A DNA stretch of 64,000 bases, taken from Kappaphycus alvarezii (lineage: Eukaryota; Rhodophyta; Florideophyceae; Gigartinales; Solieriaceae). The DNA lies in contig NADL03000046.1 of NCBI GenBank assembly GCA_002205965.3, positions 1 through 64,000 on the forward strand. The letters run 5' to 3'. The notes below the pieces were generated by a model. It searched no databases and had not been told where the DNA came from. It saw nothing but the letters and a program-made list of their open reading frames with translations. The position numbers were made by a program, and so were the translations under genes. Of the stretch, positions 35,851 through 47,364 are shown piece after piece (the stretch's first letter is position 1; the number at the start of each line of letters is the position of its first letter).

Positions 35851-36964
35851 ACAATGGAAATAAGAGGATATCATCTCCGGATTCGATGCATGGCATCACT
35901 CTATACATTATTTCGAGCGGAATTTTTCCTTAGGCGAGACTACGACAGCGGTATCCATAGAGCACATTCGGCGGACTCTCCTCCCAATCTATTACCTGGC
36001 CTAAAGCCGTTTCTTGACCTCAGTCTTGTTTTTGCTTACTATAATTTAAACCTATCATTCGATATGGGGTCATAGAGCATTAGGGAGGTCCAATTAACTC
36101 CGTGCTTCCTCAAAATGTCAATGAGAGAAGCTGTATTTAAGCACCCAGCGTTGTTGGAGACAAATATCTTCAGAGGACCGAAACGGAAAAGTTGCCCGTC
36201 TCTATGAATTGAGCGAAAGCCTCGGCTGAATAATTTTCTGTGGCCAGTGTGAGCTTGCAATCCGTTCAGAGCTCTACCGAAATGAGTAAAATCTTCTTCC
36301 AGTCCCTTGATTTCGTAATCACCTCGTCATATTCGATCTACTACGTCATGAATATATTCGGAAACGTGAAAACGTGATTTTCAGAGTCTTGGGATAAGGT
36401 GGAATAGGTTTAGTCTTCTGACACCCCCAAAACTTTCCTCGGTATTTTTGGATGTCCATATGCATTTCAGTCACCATTATAGCGATCAGAGACATTTTTT
36501 TATCTTTTCACTGTCCCATTGCCCAATATCATCTTGATAGTCGCGTAATGTCGCATTCAATTTCTCTACGAGGGGTATGGCTTTGAGGCTCTTTTTCATC
36601 GCAGTAATTTTTCCTCCCAAAACATAGAGTGATTACCCGTACCCCCGATTAACATAGCTTGACTTTTTCTTCTTAGATTATTAACTCTTGCGGATTGCTA
36701 GCGATCTCAATCAGATATAACTCTAGTGCACGACTTTCAACGGCAAAAGTTACGTCGACTGCTGCAAATACATATCCTTCATCTACACCGAACGATTTTT
36801 GAAGGCTTTAACCACTGAGCCACATGCGCTGGCTATTTTCTGCAACTGAGCGCACCACAAAATATAGATTTCAACACCCTCGCTCATAGGCATCACCGCG
36901 AGATGCTTGTCGAGTGGTTCAAGGCTTGCACAGAGCATTAAAGTAATGCCTGGAATAAATGTAC

Positions 36965-37035
36965 AACTCAGTACAGCAAGCTAGGATCGGACCCGCGACT
37001 ACAGGGGCAATGTCAACTGGGCCCATAAAATAATG
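36965..37035 (-). other. tRNA-like sequence, possible SINE or tRNA remnant
   Basis: The minus strand reads GGGCCCAGTTGACATTGCCC and then GTAGTCGCGGGTCCGATCC. These resemble a tRNA A-box and a good B-box (GGGTCCGATCC), but are too close together for an intact tRNA. A second A-box-like TGGCTCAGTGGTTAAAGC lies nearby on the same strand at 36823-36806. Either a decayed tRNA-derived retroposon or a primer-binding remnant would fit. Confidence 0.35.
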
Positions 37036-37490
37036 AAGACTTTAGCTAGGAACTGGGAGTTGAAGTGAAAGGACTGTTGTTTTTGAAAGATTTTCGCCAG
37101 CTCTAGCTGGTATTCTACTTGGAGCCTCAGCAAACTACAATTTATATACTACGCCAAGCTCACAACTACAGTCAAAACCAACTCCAAGGATAACCTAACC
37201 AACATTAAACTACAATTCACTACCCAAATTCATCACACAAAATCATCATGCCAGCATACTGTAATTTTACAAATCACAATATTGTAAATGTGCCAGCTCA
37301 TGCAAATAATAATACAACAACATATACCTGTAAACCTCGTGGCGTTCCCTGTACTATTCACCATAGTGCCTGTGCTGCACCACCTGTACCATATGTCAAT
37401 AGGGTATACCTGTACCTCATACAAACGTTGCAAACTGTCTTAGGTGTAAAATTAGAAACAAAAAGGATCGCCTCGAAAAAGTAGGAACGA
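37020..37490 (-). repeat. Solo LTR-like insertion within the gypsy fossil
   Basis: On the minus strand it is homologous to 21690-22205 (plus), with the same order of blocks and a TATATAAATTG box. No internal region of its own is next to it, so it looks like a solo LTR. Its presence inside the gypsy element dates it as younger than that element. Confidence 0.65.
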
Positions 37491-38900
37491 CTCGCGAAAG
37501 GTAGTATGAAATCTCATTATTTGGGACCGGCCTGTACTCAACTTCGAATTGTTACTCTGCGAGTAAATCTATCTACCACTCCAGACTTCTGTGGATGTAG
37601 TTAAACTTGAAGACGCAGAAAGGGTCTTGATGATCGGTAATCATATTATAGATGTTTGGACAGAAGGAATACCCGAAACTTCTGCAAAGCAAAAATTACC
37701 GCTACGAATTCCTTTATGCCAGCGAAATAGTGCCATTCAGAATAATTTATGGTCCAGAATGCGTACGGTAAGGTATGTACCTTCTTTTTTTCCTTTTTAA
37801 TAGTAGGTACCTCCGCTACTGCGACGCTTGAAGCGTCTGTTTTTAATATGGAAGGAGCGTCAAAGCTAGAAAAAGCAAGCACATGTCGGGAGATGATTCT
37901 ATTTCAAAGTATCGAATGAGTCCTTCATCCCTTCTGTACAGATTGAGTCCTTTTTACAGAAATAGCAGCGTGTACAGCCGCGTAAACCATGACAAACTCT
38001 TGAATAAGACTACCATAATAACCAGCGGGGCCATTGAAGCCATTGTGCTCGGTTTTTTTTGTGTCTAAATAAAGAGTTCTCCTTGATTTACTTGAAATTA
38101 ATCTTGTCACTATGAACCCTGTTATTGTCGACTTTTTTTCTTGTCAATTTTACTACAGTTTCTCGAATTCAGACTTGGTGACCTAGAGCTTCAAGTTCGC
38201 CTTAATGATAGCGTCGAAGATGTTTTGACTGCTCAATGCGCTCCATTACATATTCAGAATAGATAAAGACATCTTCGAGGTAAACGCGGAAGAAGGGTTG
38301 TACCGCGAAACATAGTCCATAATAAGAGGGAACTTGATGTCGAATTAATGAGGGCAAAGGGAATTCACTCAGACTTGAATAACTAAAGCACCAAACGAAG
38401 GTGTTTATTTGCTTAAGATCTTCGCTCACGTGAACCTGTCAGTATCCTGCAAAAAAATAGAGGGGGTGAATATCGAACTACCCTTCAGACCATCGAATAT
38501 TTCCTCTTTTGTGGATATAAGCCAACGGTCGGCTAAATACATTGCCTCGGGGCGATTCGTTTATCCGGGGCTTGTATTATTCTTGAAGATGCGATCGTAG
38601 AGTCCTCAAAGCGCCACGAATTTAATCCTCTTATTCTAGGGTAGTTATTTCTCGCACAGGAAAGCTTTTCGTCTTCCTATGCCATTATGTATTAGCAAAT
38701 GACTGAAAAAAGCTATTCCTTCGGCAATTCTGACGATTACGGGCCAAATTTCTAATCGAAAATGAAAATTTCGCCGTTAGTACCGATTTGCTCACCCTTC
38801 ACTAGCTTCTTTCGGCCATTATGGTATCAGCCTCGAGCTAAAGTACGTCTTCCTCCGATCCGATGTATAGAAGCACTCTCGGCGCTCTAAGATACAGGTT

Positions 38901-40980
38901 TGAATGCATAGAAAAGAGTCAAATAAATCAGACAGTAGTATCGGATGGAGATTTTTTGACGACAATGTAGTCTAAGTTGACTCGTTTCTATCCCAAAGTG
39001 TTAGAAAATTCAACAAAGAGCTAAGAGGAGATGTGATTTCTCCATAACCGGCTGATATTCTCTTTGAAGTACAGTTTTTCGTTACTTATGAACGACGAGA
39101 CAAGTCAGCAGACATCAAATCAATCTAGAAAGAAACCCACTTCGGTGACATAAAAATTAAGTATAAAACATAAATTAGGGTAAATTACGGCTTGGTAACG
39201 ATTTCGAAGCGAAAGGCTGACTGTTTTCCAAGCAAGCGGTGAATTAGCTTCCTAGTTCTATCGACGATGCCACGACGAAGCTGTCCAAACATCATGCCAT
39301 AGTTAGTATTTGCGAGTTCGGAGAGGAGGAAATATTATTAGTCGACATATTCTCGTAACTTATTATCGTTCCTATTCTACTTATTCACTTGCTTTATATA
39401 GCTAAAGGCGCAAAAAATTTCCAATTTAATCATTTGTTTAGGTTGTATAGCACAAACCGCCTGTGGTACGGAAATGAAGCGAGATATCTGAATACATATA
39501 CATTCATATTGACAATTTTATTTTGGATAGACTACTAATGTGGCATTTTTTAAAGCGAAATAAACGCTTTCTTTTATTGAATAGTCGATATCGAAAGTTT
39601 CTCCGGGAACAACATTAATCCGGCAGACTCCGTCACAAGTATATTGTTTTCCAGCAAAATTCATTATTTCACAACTTTTTACGGCAAATATCACCGTAAT
39701 GTGGCTTTAAAATGACCTTTTTGACAAAACGGGAGAAACGAGTATTGAGGTGCAAGTTACTTTCGAAGTATGGGGCTCTATTGCCAATCTCATTGCCATA
39801 GCAACATGGGAGCACACTTTTACTCTTCTATAGTGATATTGAAGGTCCAATACCGAATTTCCCTTTCTTCTTCTTCGGAAATATTGTCAGCTCGGACTGA
39901 TCCTTCTGCAAAAAGTCTATTCTATTCTATTCTAAATGTTCCCGGTATGGGAATCGGAATGGGCCATTATTACCAGCAAACAACTACTTGAGCTATTCGA
40001 AGGGCTGATGAATTCCAGACGGTTCGAATTTAAATCTTTTCAACCCCTGAAGATTTCAGCGTAGTATTGTAGCCAGCTACACGGTGGCATTTGGAGAGAC
40101 ACAAGATTAAGCTGCAAAAAAATTACTAAAAACTACCGTGCCTCCTTGTGGAGACATGAAAAGGGGTTTCAAAGTCCAAAACATTCAATGTAGTCGAACC
40201 TTGATTTTTCATAAAGACAATAAATCTTCTTTGGCAAGCCGATTGTGTCATTAATTTCTATCATTACTTCTAGATCTTGGCAAATGACGTTTTAAGAGTC
40301 ATATGCTATGACGAAATACCCGAAAATGTTCTTTTTTGAAGTTGAAATAGTTATTCATCTCATTTACGAGTTCACTATTTGATGCGTTCTTGTCGTAGTA
40401 AAATTTGGAAGCATCAAAATTTAGATGTCCAAGGAGAGTAAAAGTTTTCTCTGGGTCGACTCCGGAGGCCATGAGGACTTACTCGTAGAAGAAAGAGAAC
40501 TTGCGCATATCGCTTGTGCCATCAAACACTACCATACAAGCGCTAGAAGTTCCTTCCCTGCTCAAGAGTACCATGCTTGTGTTGGAGTTGTTAGAATTTT
40601 TCTCGTACACCGTGTGGCCGAGAAGAGAAATTTCAAAGCAGCTATAAATTACTAATTACCCGCAGCCCAAATTATTACACAGCAAGAAGAATACATGTAA
40701 AGTACTGTATTGGCCTTATATTAAATATTTGCAGAACACTTAAAGAAATGACATTACTGTCCAAATAATAGAATTGGCATGAAAATCGGAAATAGTGGTA
40801 TTAACTCGCGTCTAAATACCACGCAAGCTTTCATATCAGCACATACAGTGAGATTGGCCAAACTCACATATGTACCAGAACTCGTTGAATTTTGAGTTTA
40901 TGCAATTTTCAATGTGCCACTTACGCACATATCAAGTTGGACGATTCCATAATACATCATCACTATCCCTCTTTAATAGA
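38901..40980. other. AT-rich, no gene recognised
   Basis: This may include the protease/gag side of the gypsy fossil, but no motif could be supported. Short ORFs at 39770-39991 and 40425-40655 have no recognisable features. Confidence 0.4.
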
Positions 40981-41003
40981 GCCATAACCTACCCGTCTCC
41001 CGC

Positions 41004-41567
41004 CTACCCGTCCTTGGTCGCTTCCCGCCGAATCTCCAAACTCCGCATATCGGTCGCCCCATCCAACACAATATTAACCGTATCGGCTCCCGTCTTGTCA
41101 GCTAAGGCTTTAAGCAATACGCCAGGGTCATCAAACCGAGTAAAAGCGTCCGTTTCACAACGCACACTTCTTCTATGAAGCCCTAACCCCAGGCAGCTTC
41201 CCGGGTCACTTGCCGCTATCCCTTCCTCTGATCCTAAGACATCCTTAATCGGCTCTCCTACACGTTGCAGCACTCCTGCTTTACTTTTTACCGTGAATTA
41301 TTCATATACATCCACGATCATTCGAAGTCCCAATCTCGCGATAATACCACATAGGGTGCCGCAACTGCCGCTCACGGCGATGATTGCAATACAACTGGTG
41401 TTTTTGGAACCGTTCCGCCAACGAGTGATGCCTAAAAATCTACTGCTGTTAGAACCGGTCCTCCAATGAGTGATTCCTGCACTTCCCCTCAGGCCACTTA
41501 TCCATCTCCTGGGATCCCACTGCAATGTACTAGCAAGGAGAGGAGAGCTCTCTAGCCATCCGCTCAC
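41004..41567 (-). CDS. Unrecognised GC-richer ORF pair
   Basis: Two consecutive minus-strand ORFs (41567-41298 and 41273-41004, 89 codons each) stand out by higher GC than their AT-rich surroundings. The second contains VRCETDAFTRFDDPGVLLKA and LADKTGADTVNIVLDGATD, which look like real folded-protein sequence. The first has a repeated segment (GITHWRTGSNSSRF / GITRWRNGSKNTSC). They are 24 bp apart and could be one broken gene. I recognise no family. It may be a host gene remnant or a gene carried in by the adjacent Harbinger-like element. Confidence 0.35.
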
Positions 41568-41639
41568 AGCACCGTGGTGCTCGTAACGCTTCTCGTTATT
41601 TATTTCCTTAAGGCTCTCTCTAGCTCAAGACGAAATGGA

Positions 41640-42360
41640 AGCCAAACGACCCGCAAAGCGATCGAGCAGACGCAATAGTCAAATTAACAAGTAGCTACAA
41701 TACTCATTTTGCTTAAGTATAGCAGTGAGACAAATAAAGTGATGCAAAAGGTACGAAAGCAGTTCGGAAAGCGTTTACGAGAATTTATTGGAGACAGAAG
41801 CAAATGCAAAGTATACCGGGACAAGTTAAGACTGAACACATTCTACAGAAATCGCGCTCAAAGATGCCTTCGCTCTGCCCTTGCGAAATTGCTACTGGTT
41901 TTCGGGTGCAGGGGTGTGTAAAGACGAGGATATAATGCGTCGACTAAAAGAAAGTGACACTTCCAACAAAAAGAAAATGTACAATTTCCGCAATAATTTC
42001 GTTGATGAATACCCGTCTGGAGGTGGTATATAGCAGAAGACAATGTAGAGGAGAGCTGCAATTGAAAAAGCAGCTAAAGATATAACAAACGGTTGTGGCA
42101 GTAGAGTCTGGATACGTTAAATGTCACGACTGGTTGACCACTGAAATAAGATACACGAGCGTGACGCTGAAGAGAAAATCTTACTAGAGAAGCAGCAGAT
42201 AGAGACCATGGAAAGAAAAGAGATGGACAGAAAAATTATTAGGCTCACAACGTTGAAGAATAGTAGTTTCATATCGGAGGAAGAATTCAAGGAGCAGGTT
42301 AAAGCATTTTTAAGCTGTGAACAGTCTACCATTCTGGGTCCTCGCCACCAGCGTCACTAT
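41640..42360 (+). pseudogene. Accessory (Myb-like partner?) protein of the Harbinger-like element, broken
   Basis: The readable pieces start MEAKRPAKRSSRRNSQ (about 41634) and end in a charged coiled coil at about 42150-42320: KIHERDAEEKILLEKQQIET, then SSFISEEEFKEQVKAFL. The last part resembles the short SHOCT-type helix pair found at protein C-termini. A middle block (DAFALPLRNCYWFSGAG) lies at about 41855-41920. Several stops and frame changes interrupt it. In Harbinger elements the second protein binds the ends and carries the transposase to the nucleus; that role is inferred from position only. The Myb fold itself was not seen. Confidence 0.4.
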
Positions 42361-42404
42361 CTAAGTGGATACTGAAGTCGTGCCCATGCCGGTGTATGAA
42401 AATT

Positions 42405-43150
42405 TTAAGAATAGCTGCAACTCTGAACATCACTCCAAATAGGTCTTCTGTTTGGCCATACCTGTACAACTCTTTTAAACTTCTTCTTCATTCCACCGAA
42501 TACCACATTCAAAACTTCGAGATGTCCTACATCTAAGCGGTTAAAATATTTAAGAATTGGATTTATACCTGTATCTGCGCATTCCCTTGTATCGAAGCGT
42601 CTAAGAACGAAATGATCGAACCCAATATATCCGGGGTCGCCTAGCAAGTATTCGGCAGGGCGAGAAGACTCCGGGTCTGTTTTAAAAATGAGCTAGCACT
42701 GAACGCCGAGCCCTGTACTCCTTAGTACACGTGTATCGTGGAAAGAGCCCTTATATCCAGCCTCACAGTAGATTATCTTCCCATCGTGGTCAAAAATTAT
42801 GACGTCGTTGAAGCAATATTTATTCTTGTGAGGGATAAAATAAGAAAGATGATCCGCGCATTGTGTTCCCTGAATTTAACACAGAGTACCATCAAAGATG
42901 CCTATACATCCAGTAAATTGCGACAATCTCGTAAGCAGTTGAAATCAATCCACCTGCGTTGACCACCGTATCTCATCCACCATGGTTTCATATATCAATG
43001 AACATATGAAAGGAAAATCGCCGCTAATGGAACATATATTGTAGTTCCAGCATGATGATTCATGTCACACGGCATATTTACAGCGAAGGTATAGAAATGT
43101 AGCAGCAGCCGCTCAACTGGCGTTAGTTCTAATGGCCAGCCACTTCTCTG
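42405..43150 (-). pseudogene. Harbinger-like DDE transposase, broken
   Basis: Reading down the minus strand, a segment with GIFDGTLC (first catalytic Asp, about 42900), an Asp/Gly-rich block (YKGSFHDTRVLRSTGL, about 42760-42710) and GDPGYIGFDHF (second Asp, about 42640) precede GGMKKKFKR..QVWPNRRPIW (about 42500-42430). This order is typical of the DDE_Tnp_4/HARBI1 group. The final ORF is 42647-42405. Upstream parts lie in other frames, with at least two breaks. Confidence 0.65.
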
Positions 43151-43200
43151 TCGAGGAGCTCCCGTGTTTCGTGCTTTGTTTTAGGTTGCGCTAAAAATAC

Positions 43201-44310
43201 GCTGACGGAGTCTTTCGAATTAAGATGAATAAAAATATGTGTTCATCTTTATAAGGGGGGCATGAACAGAAAGTAACTGTTAAAGTCGAGATATTTTACA
43301 CATGAGAAACGTCACAGAGTGGTCGCCGTCTGCATTCCTTATGAGGATTTTTGCCATCATCAGCGCAGAAAGAAATGCCTTGTGGATTGAAACACGTGTG
43401 TAGACAAAATTAAAACAGCGGGTGGAATGTTTTTATTGTCATCTACGGTTTGAAATTGGTTTCAAATGTTCATGATGCTTGGTCAAGTTGGAACCACCTT
43501 GACCGAGTAAATTTGTGTTACACTGCCACATGATGCTGTTTCACCATGTGCTGCACCCCAGCACATCATGATTTGAATGGAATGGCGGGTTGTTTTTGAA
43601 CTCTAGCTAGACCCTTGCTTAAAATTCCAAAACTTTTCGATGACGCTTCGTCCCGTTATTCACTGTCGATATATAGATTACATAAAATTTATTTATGTAC
43701 TATTTACGGTCCTGCAGTGTAGTTATTCGCCTTTCTGCTATATACATCCTATGTAGTCTATATTTTTTCTGTCTTATTTAACTGTTAGCATTGTCCGCTA
43801 TGACATTTGTAGTGCAAAGGTCACTAGGACCATCCGCAGGACTGTCCGCTCCGGAATTTAGTCAGTCGTTAGTAGGTGTACTATGGATAGTCGACGGCAT
43901 CTGCTGCTTAAAAAAGGCCTAGCCTCCTTGGGTACTTTGTGGTACAGGACCAATGGGTTCGTTGGTAGCCACTAAAAATAACGGATACCTAGAACGCAGA
44001 AAAGCACCGCAGGGGCACGGATATTCGTCTAACGGAGATTGACAGGTAAGCACTAGTAAAGGGGTAGGTTCAATGGGCGGGCGCTTAACCTTAAGGGAGA
44101 TAAAAGGAATACCCTAGAGGTGCTGATGGCTTTTAGACCTTGTAGCTGGGGGCCAAAGGGTGCTTCCCTTTACAAAACTACGACTTCCACCCCTCCCGCC
44201 CTTCTTATAAGTTTTTCTACCCTACTAATACTACAGTAGACGTATCGTAACGCTATTACTAAAAGAAAGGTGGCACCACTACCGCCACCTCCTTATTCCA
44301 CTGGTAGGAG
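43201..44310. other. No gene seen
   Basis: This contains scattered short inverted repeats, for example GGTCAAGTTGGAACCACCTTGACC near 43481-43504. No coding motif was recognised. Confidence 0.4.
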
Positions 44311-44582
44311 TAGTCTATCCTAAAAGCACCCAATACTTACCTATCGGTCCACCTGCTGTCCTTATAAGGGCCATGGTGTTCCATTCCACTATCCCAGGCT
44401 TACTGCCTCCACCAAGGTGCATCGTTTTACACCCTGCACTGTATCCCACAGAAGGGGGCGGGAAAATTCGATATTTGCATAATTCGGAAATTAAAAAATA
44501 TATAACCCGTGTCTTCAGACCAGGAACATTAAAGTCAACTACTGTACAAGCAACGTAAAGTGCAACGACGAATTCACCTCTT

Positions 44583-45132
44583 TTAACTGAGCAATGTAGC
44601 ATTTTCGAACGAATTCTCATCATGAAGGAAGGAATTGTTCTCTTCCAACGCCTTAAGGTCGATATAGACCATACGAGCGTCATTTTCCTTCCAGTCTAAA
44701 TTGTACTTCCCGTATACATTTTTTTTGAACGGTAAATAGTAAAAACAGCCTACAAAAAGAGTCAGAACCATCAGAAGAGCGTTATCTCCATGCCATAAAA
44801 GCATATTCAAAACCAATGTAACAAGAATGGTATAATTTCATACTTTTTGCATCAGTAGCAGTGAGACATTTCCTGTGCATCATAGAGAGCTCAGAAAGTA
44901 GCTCAGGCCAACGCACTGTCAACTCCAACGCCCTGTCTACCTTTAGCACACGAATAGAAAAGGCACCAGCCCCCACCCCACTAGGCAACAGAATTGCAAC
45001 CGTGACACACTTAATCGTCGTCCCAGGTTCAGTCCATGTTGAGATTAGATCTAGAGGCTGAAACAACTGAGAGGACCGAGTTTCTTTTGCTACCAACACT
45101 GAGTCAAATGAATCCGAAGAGTCTTCGTCCAC
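44583..45132 (-). CDS. Unrecognised conserved-looking ORF, one frame break
   Basis: The minus-strand ORF 45132-44782 begins with an acidic Ser/Asp-rich start. It then carries LLPSGVGAGAFSIRVLKVD, RALELTVRWPELLSELSMMH and YIGFEYAFMAWR. An overlapping minus ORF (44816-44583) continues in another frame with YYLPFKKNVYGKYNLDW, ARMVYIDLKALEENN. Together they read like one protein of about 190 residues with a frame change near 44800. The alternation of strands and the Trp/Leu spacing look like a beta-rich globular domain. I recognise no named family and see no membrane segment or signal. Its neighbours are transposons, so it may belong to one, but no ends were found. Confidence 0.4.
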
Positions 45133-46380
45133 AAATGATATATTTCTTCTTTTTGTCTAAAACAGCATCAGACATACATAGGGAACTCAATTCCAGCTGT
45201 TCCGAGTCTTCGTTACAAAACGTGTTAGATGAGAATTATACATAAAATCAAAAAATATAAAAACGTACGTACCTTCATTTCTAAAGTACACAGCTTTGAT
45301 TTTGTTGAGTTTAGTTCAAAATTAATCGAGCATATGCTCAAGGGACACAGAATCGGAGGCCCAAATATGCTTTGGATTAGAATTTCTAGAGATTTCTCTA
45401 GAAGCCAATTTACAGAGGAGCAAAACCGCGGTGCTTGAATTCTCGGTGAGCTGCTCAGGCATTCTGAGTAATGGTTCAGCTTGTGAGCCATCACTCAACA
45501 ACCACAGAAATATATTTGTTCCGCTATACACAACTCACACGGTGTTATTGTCATCAGTAGTGACTTGTACATACGCTACTCGACTGCAGAGAGAGGAGCT
45601 TTACAAATTTGATCCATTTCCACCGTCTAAACGTCACGCAGGTAGGTTGCATGGGACGTACATTATTGAAATAAAAATGTTAACTTAAACGAAAATAATA
45701 TTACTATTTATTACATTATGGATTGAGCGCGATTTTCGACGTTGATCATCAAAATTCGATTGGAACATAGATAACCGGTTTGATTCGTACTTTGAATTAC
45801 TGGTGAACTTTGGAAACCGAATCTCGACAGAACATCAAGCTAGTAGTCACACGACTGCCGAATTACTATGGAAAGCTCTAATAATTTTTGATATGTGAAA
45901 CTGTAAACAGCACTACTGAAACATAAATGCGCAAATTTGCCGACCTAGATCAGCGAAAACCGACCTTTTAATATATATTCGAGAATTTCGGACCGTAAAC
46001 ATGCTCAAATTATATTGTTAAAATAAAAATTTCCTTTAAAAATCCCGAACTAGTACTGTAAACCATCCCCCAGCTAGAATTTGGAAATCAGTATGCTTCT
46101 CCTCTTTTTAATTGCAGAAGTTCTTTGGTTTCTTTTTGGGAGGTTCTAAAAGGCCCAAACTGCCCGAAACAAATTCTCTTCGAAGAAGATGCCGCAAAGG
46201 TGGAGTTGCATGACTTATGATTGAGCTAATCAACGAAGTGCATTATTTTATATGTTATTGAAGACTAATTTCTTTAATCATCAATTTTGCATATAAAATT
46301 ATGAATTTCATTATATTTGCTTATGATATTTGTCCTCATCTTAATATAAGAATCCCTACATGCGTACATAAACAGCAGGG
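45133..46380. other. No recognised gene
   Basis: Short overlapping ORFs up to 45688 have no motifs. 45690-46380 is AT-rich with none. Confidence 0.4.
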
Positions 46381-46383
46381 AAC

Positions 46384-47364
46384 GTGGCTACAGGAGTAGA
46401 AAACCTTCGACTTGAAGGCGTAGGTCGGTTACTATGGGTATCCGCATGGACCGAAATTTTTTATGGAATGCGCAGGAAACTTTTTTTATACGAACAAGCG
46501 AGACTAAGCTGTTGTAATAAGGAAATTTCGAGGGCGTTTTGGCGTGAAACCAGACGTTGCTGGGTAGTTTTGGGTATGCTACGGAGTGAGCTGCCGACAA
46601 GGGCGCTACCCATTCATTCAATGTGGTCTCTGCATTTCGTCAAAAAATACTGCAGTGAGACAGTGAACGCATTACTGTGAAAATGCGATGAGAAATCTCA
46701 CAGAAAGTGGTGCAGGTCCTTTTTGGATTTGATATCGAAACTATACGTTGTATGTTCAATTTATTAATGTTTTGATTTCTTAATTTATTTTCAGTGACTA
46801 AATTGTTGAAGATCTCTTGCGATGCGCTTTTGATTAACAATGAAAATCTTAATTTATTTTCAGTGACTAAATTGTTGAAGATCTCTTGCGATGTGCTTTT
46901 GATTAACAATGAAAATTTTAAAACTTATTTACTGCCCTTTCGACGTAACTCACTGCCGTATTAATGAGCCGTTACCGTTTAGCGGTAAATGATACTCCCA
47001 CAAATTCAATGGCGCTGGTATACGCTACAAGATTGGTACGTTTGTGTCAAAAGGTGAAATTTTGTGGTGCTATGGGCGGTTTCCGTGGGGTCAGCATCCA
47101 GATATCTTAATTCTGAAGAAGAAAATGCTCCATGCTCTATATGATGGTGAGCGGGTAATTGCTGACGGAGGGTACCATCATCCGCGGTGCATTACCCCGA
47201 AAACCGTGGATGAATCTAAACGTCGGTTGTACTCTGTGATCCGAGCTCGGCACGAGACAGTTAGTGAAAGGATTAAATTTTTTAATTCTGCTAGGGATTT
47301 TTTCAGGCACAGCCTAGAGCTTCATGGTCCAGTATGTCACGCCATTATTCGGCTTAATGCTTAA
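46384..47364 (+). pseudogene. DDE_Tnp_4-type transposase, 3' part clear
   Basis: The C-terminal half is convincing: NGAGIRYKIGTFVSKGEILW (about 47010), then FPWGQHPDI, GERVIADGGYHHPRCITP with the second catalytic Asp, RARHETVSERIKFFN with the catalytic Glu, and FRHSLELHGPVCHAI near the stop at 47364. The first catalytic Asp region is not clear. An ORF at 46384-46680 may be the N-terminal part. Between them lies a 69-bp tandem duplication. The open frame at the end (47044-47364, 106 codons) is uninterrupted, so this copy decayed little at its 3' side. Confidence 0.65.
46779..46916 (+). repeat. Tandem duplication, 69-bp unit, two copies
   Basis: Copies 46779-46847 and 46848-46916 differ at one base, so the duplication is recent. 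Each copy contains a TTTATTTTCAG acceptor-like tract. Confidence 0.9.

Larger units (their letters stand above)
35900..38900 (-). mobile_element. Ty3/gypsy LTR retrotransposon fossil
   Basis: On the minus strand the parts occur in gypsy order. Reverse transcriptase lies at about 38850-38200 (with the LQPFF..YL.DV active-site region near 38270), RNase H at about 38110-37646 (KTDASS, then FALQKFRVFLL) and integrase at about 36260-36040 (FVSNNAG, DILRKHGVNW). An LTR-like block of a different family (37020-37490) sits between RNase H and integrase, so it inserted later. No LTRs of the gypsy element itself were found. It is broken in many places and looks old. It shares the AT-rich composition of the region to its left. 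Confidence 0.75.
41600..43200. mobile_element. Harbinger-like DNA transposon with two convergent genes
   Basis: A DDE transposase on the minus strand (about 43150-42405) and a coiled-coil accessory ORF on the plus strand (about 41640-42360) meet tail to tail with about 40 bp between them. PIF/Harbinger elements usually carry a DDE gene plus a separate Myb-like DNA-binding gene, so the layout fits. I could not define inverted ends. Confidence 0.6.
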
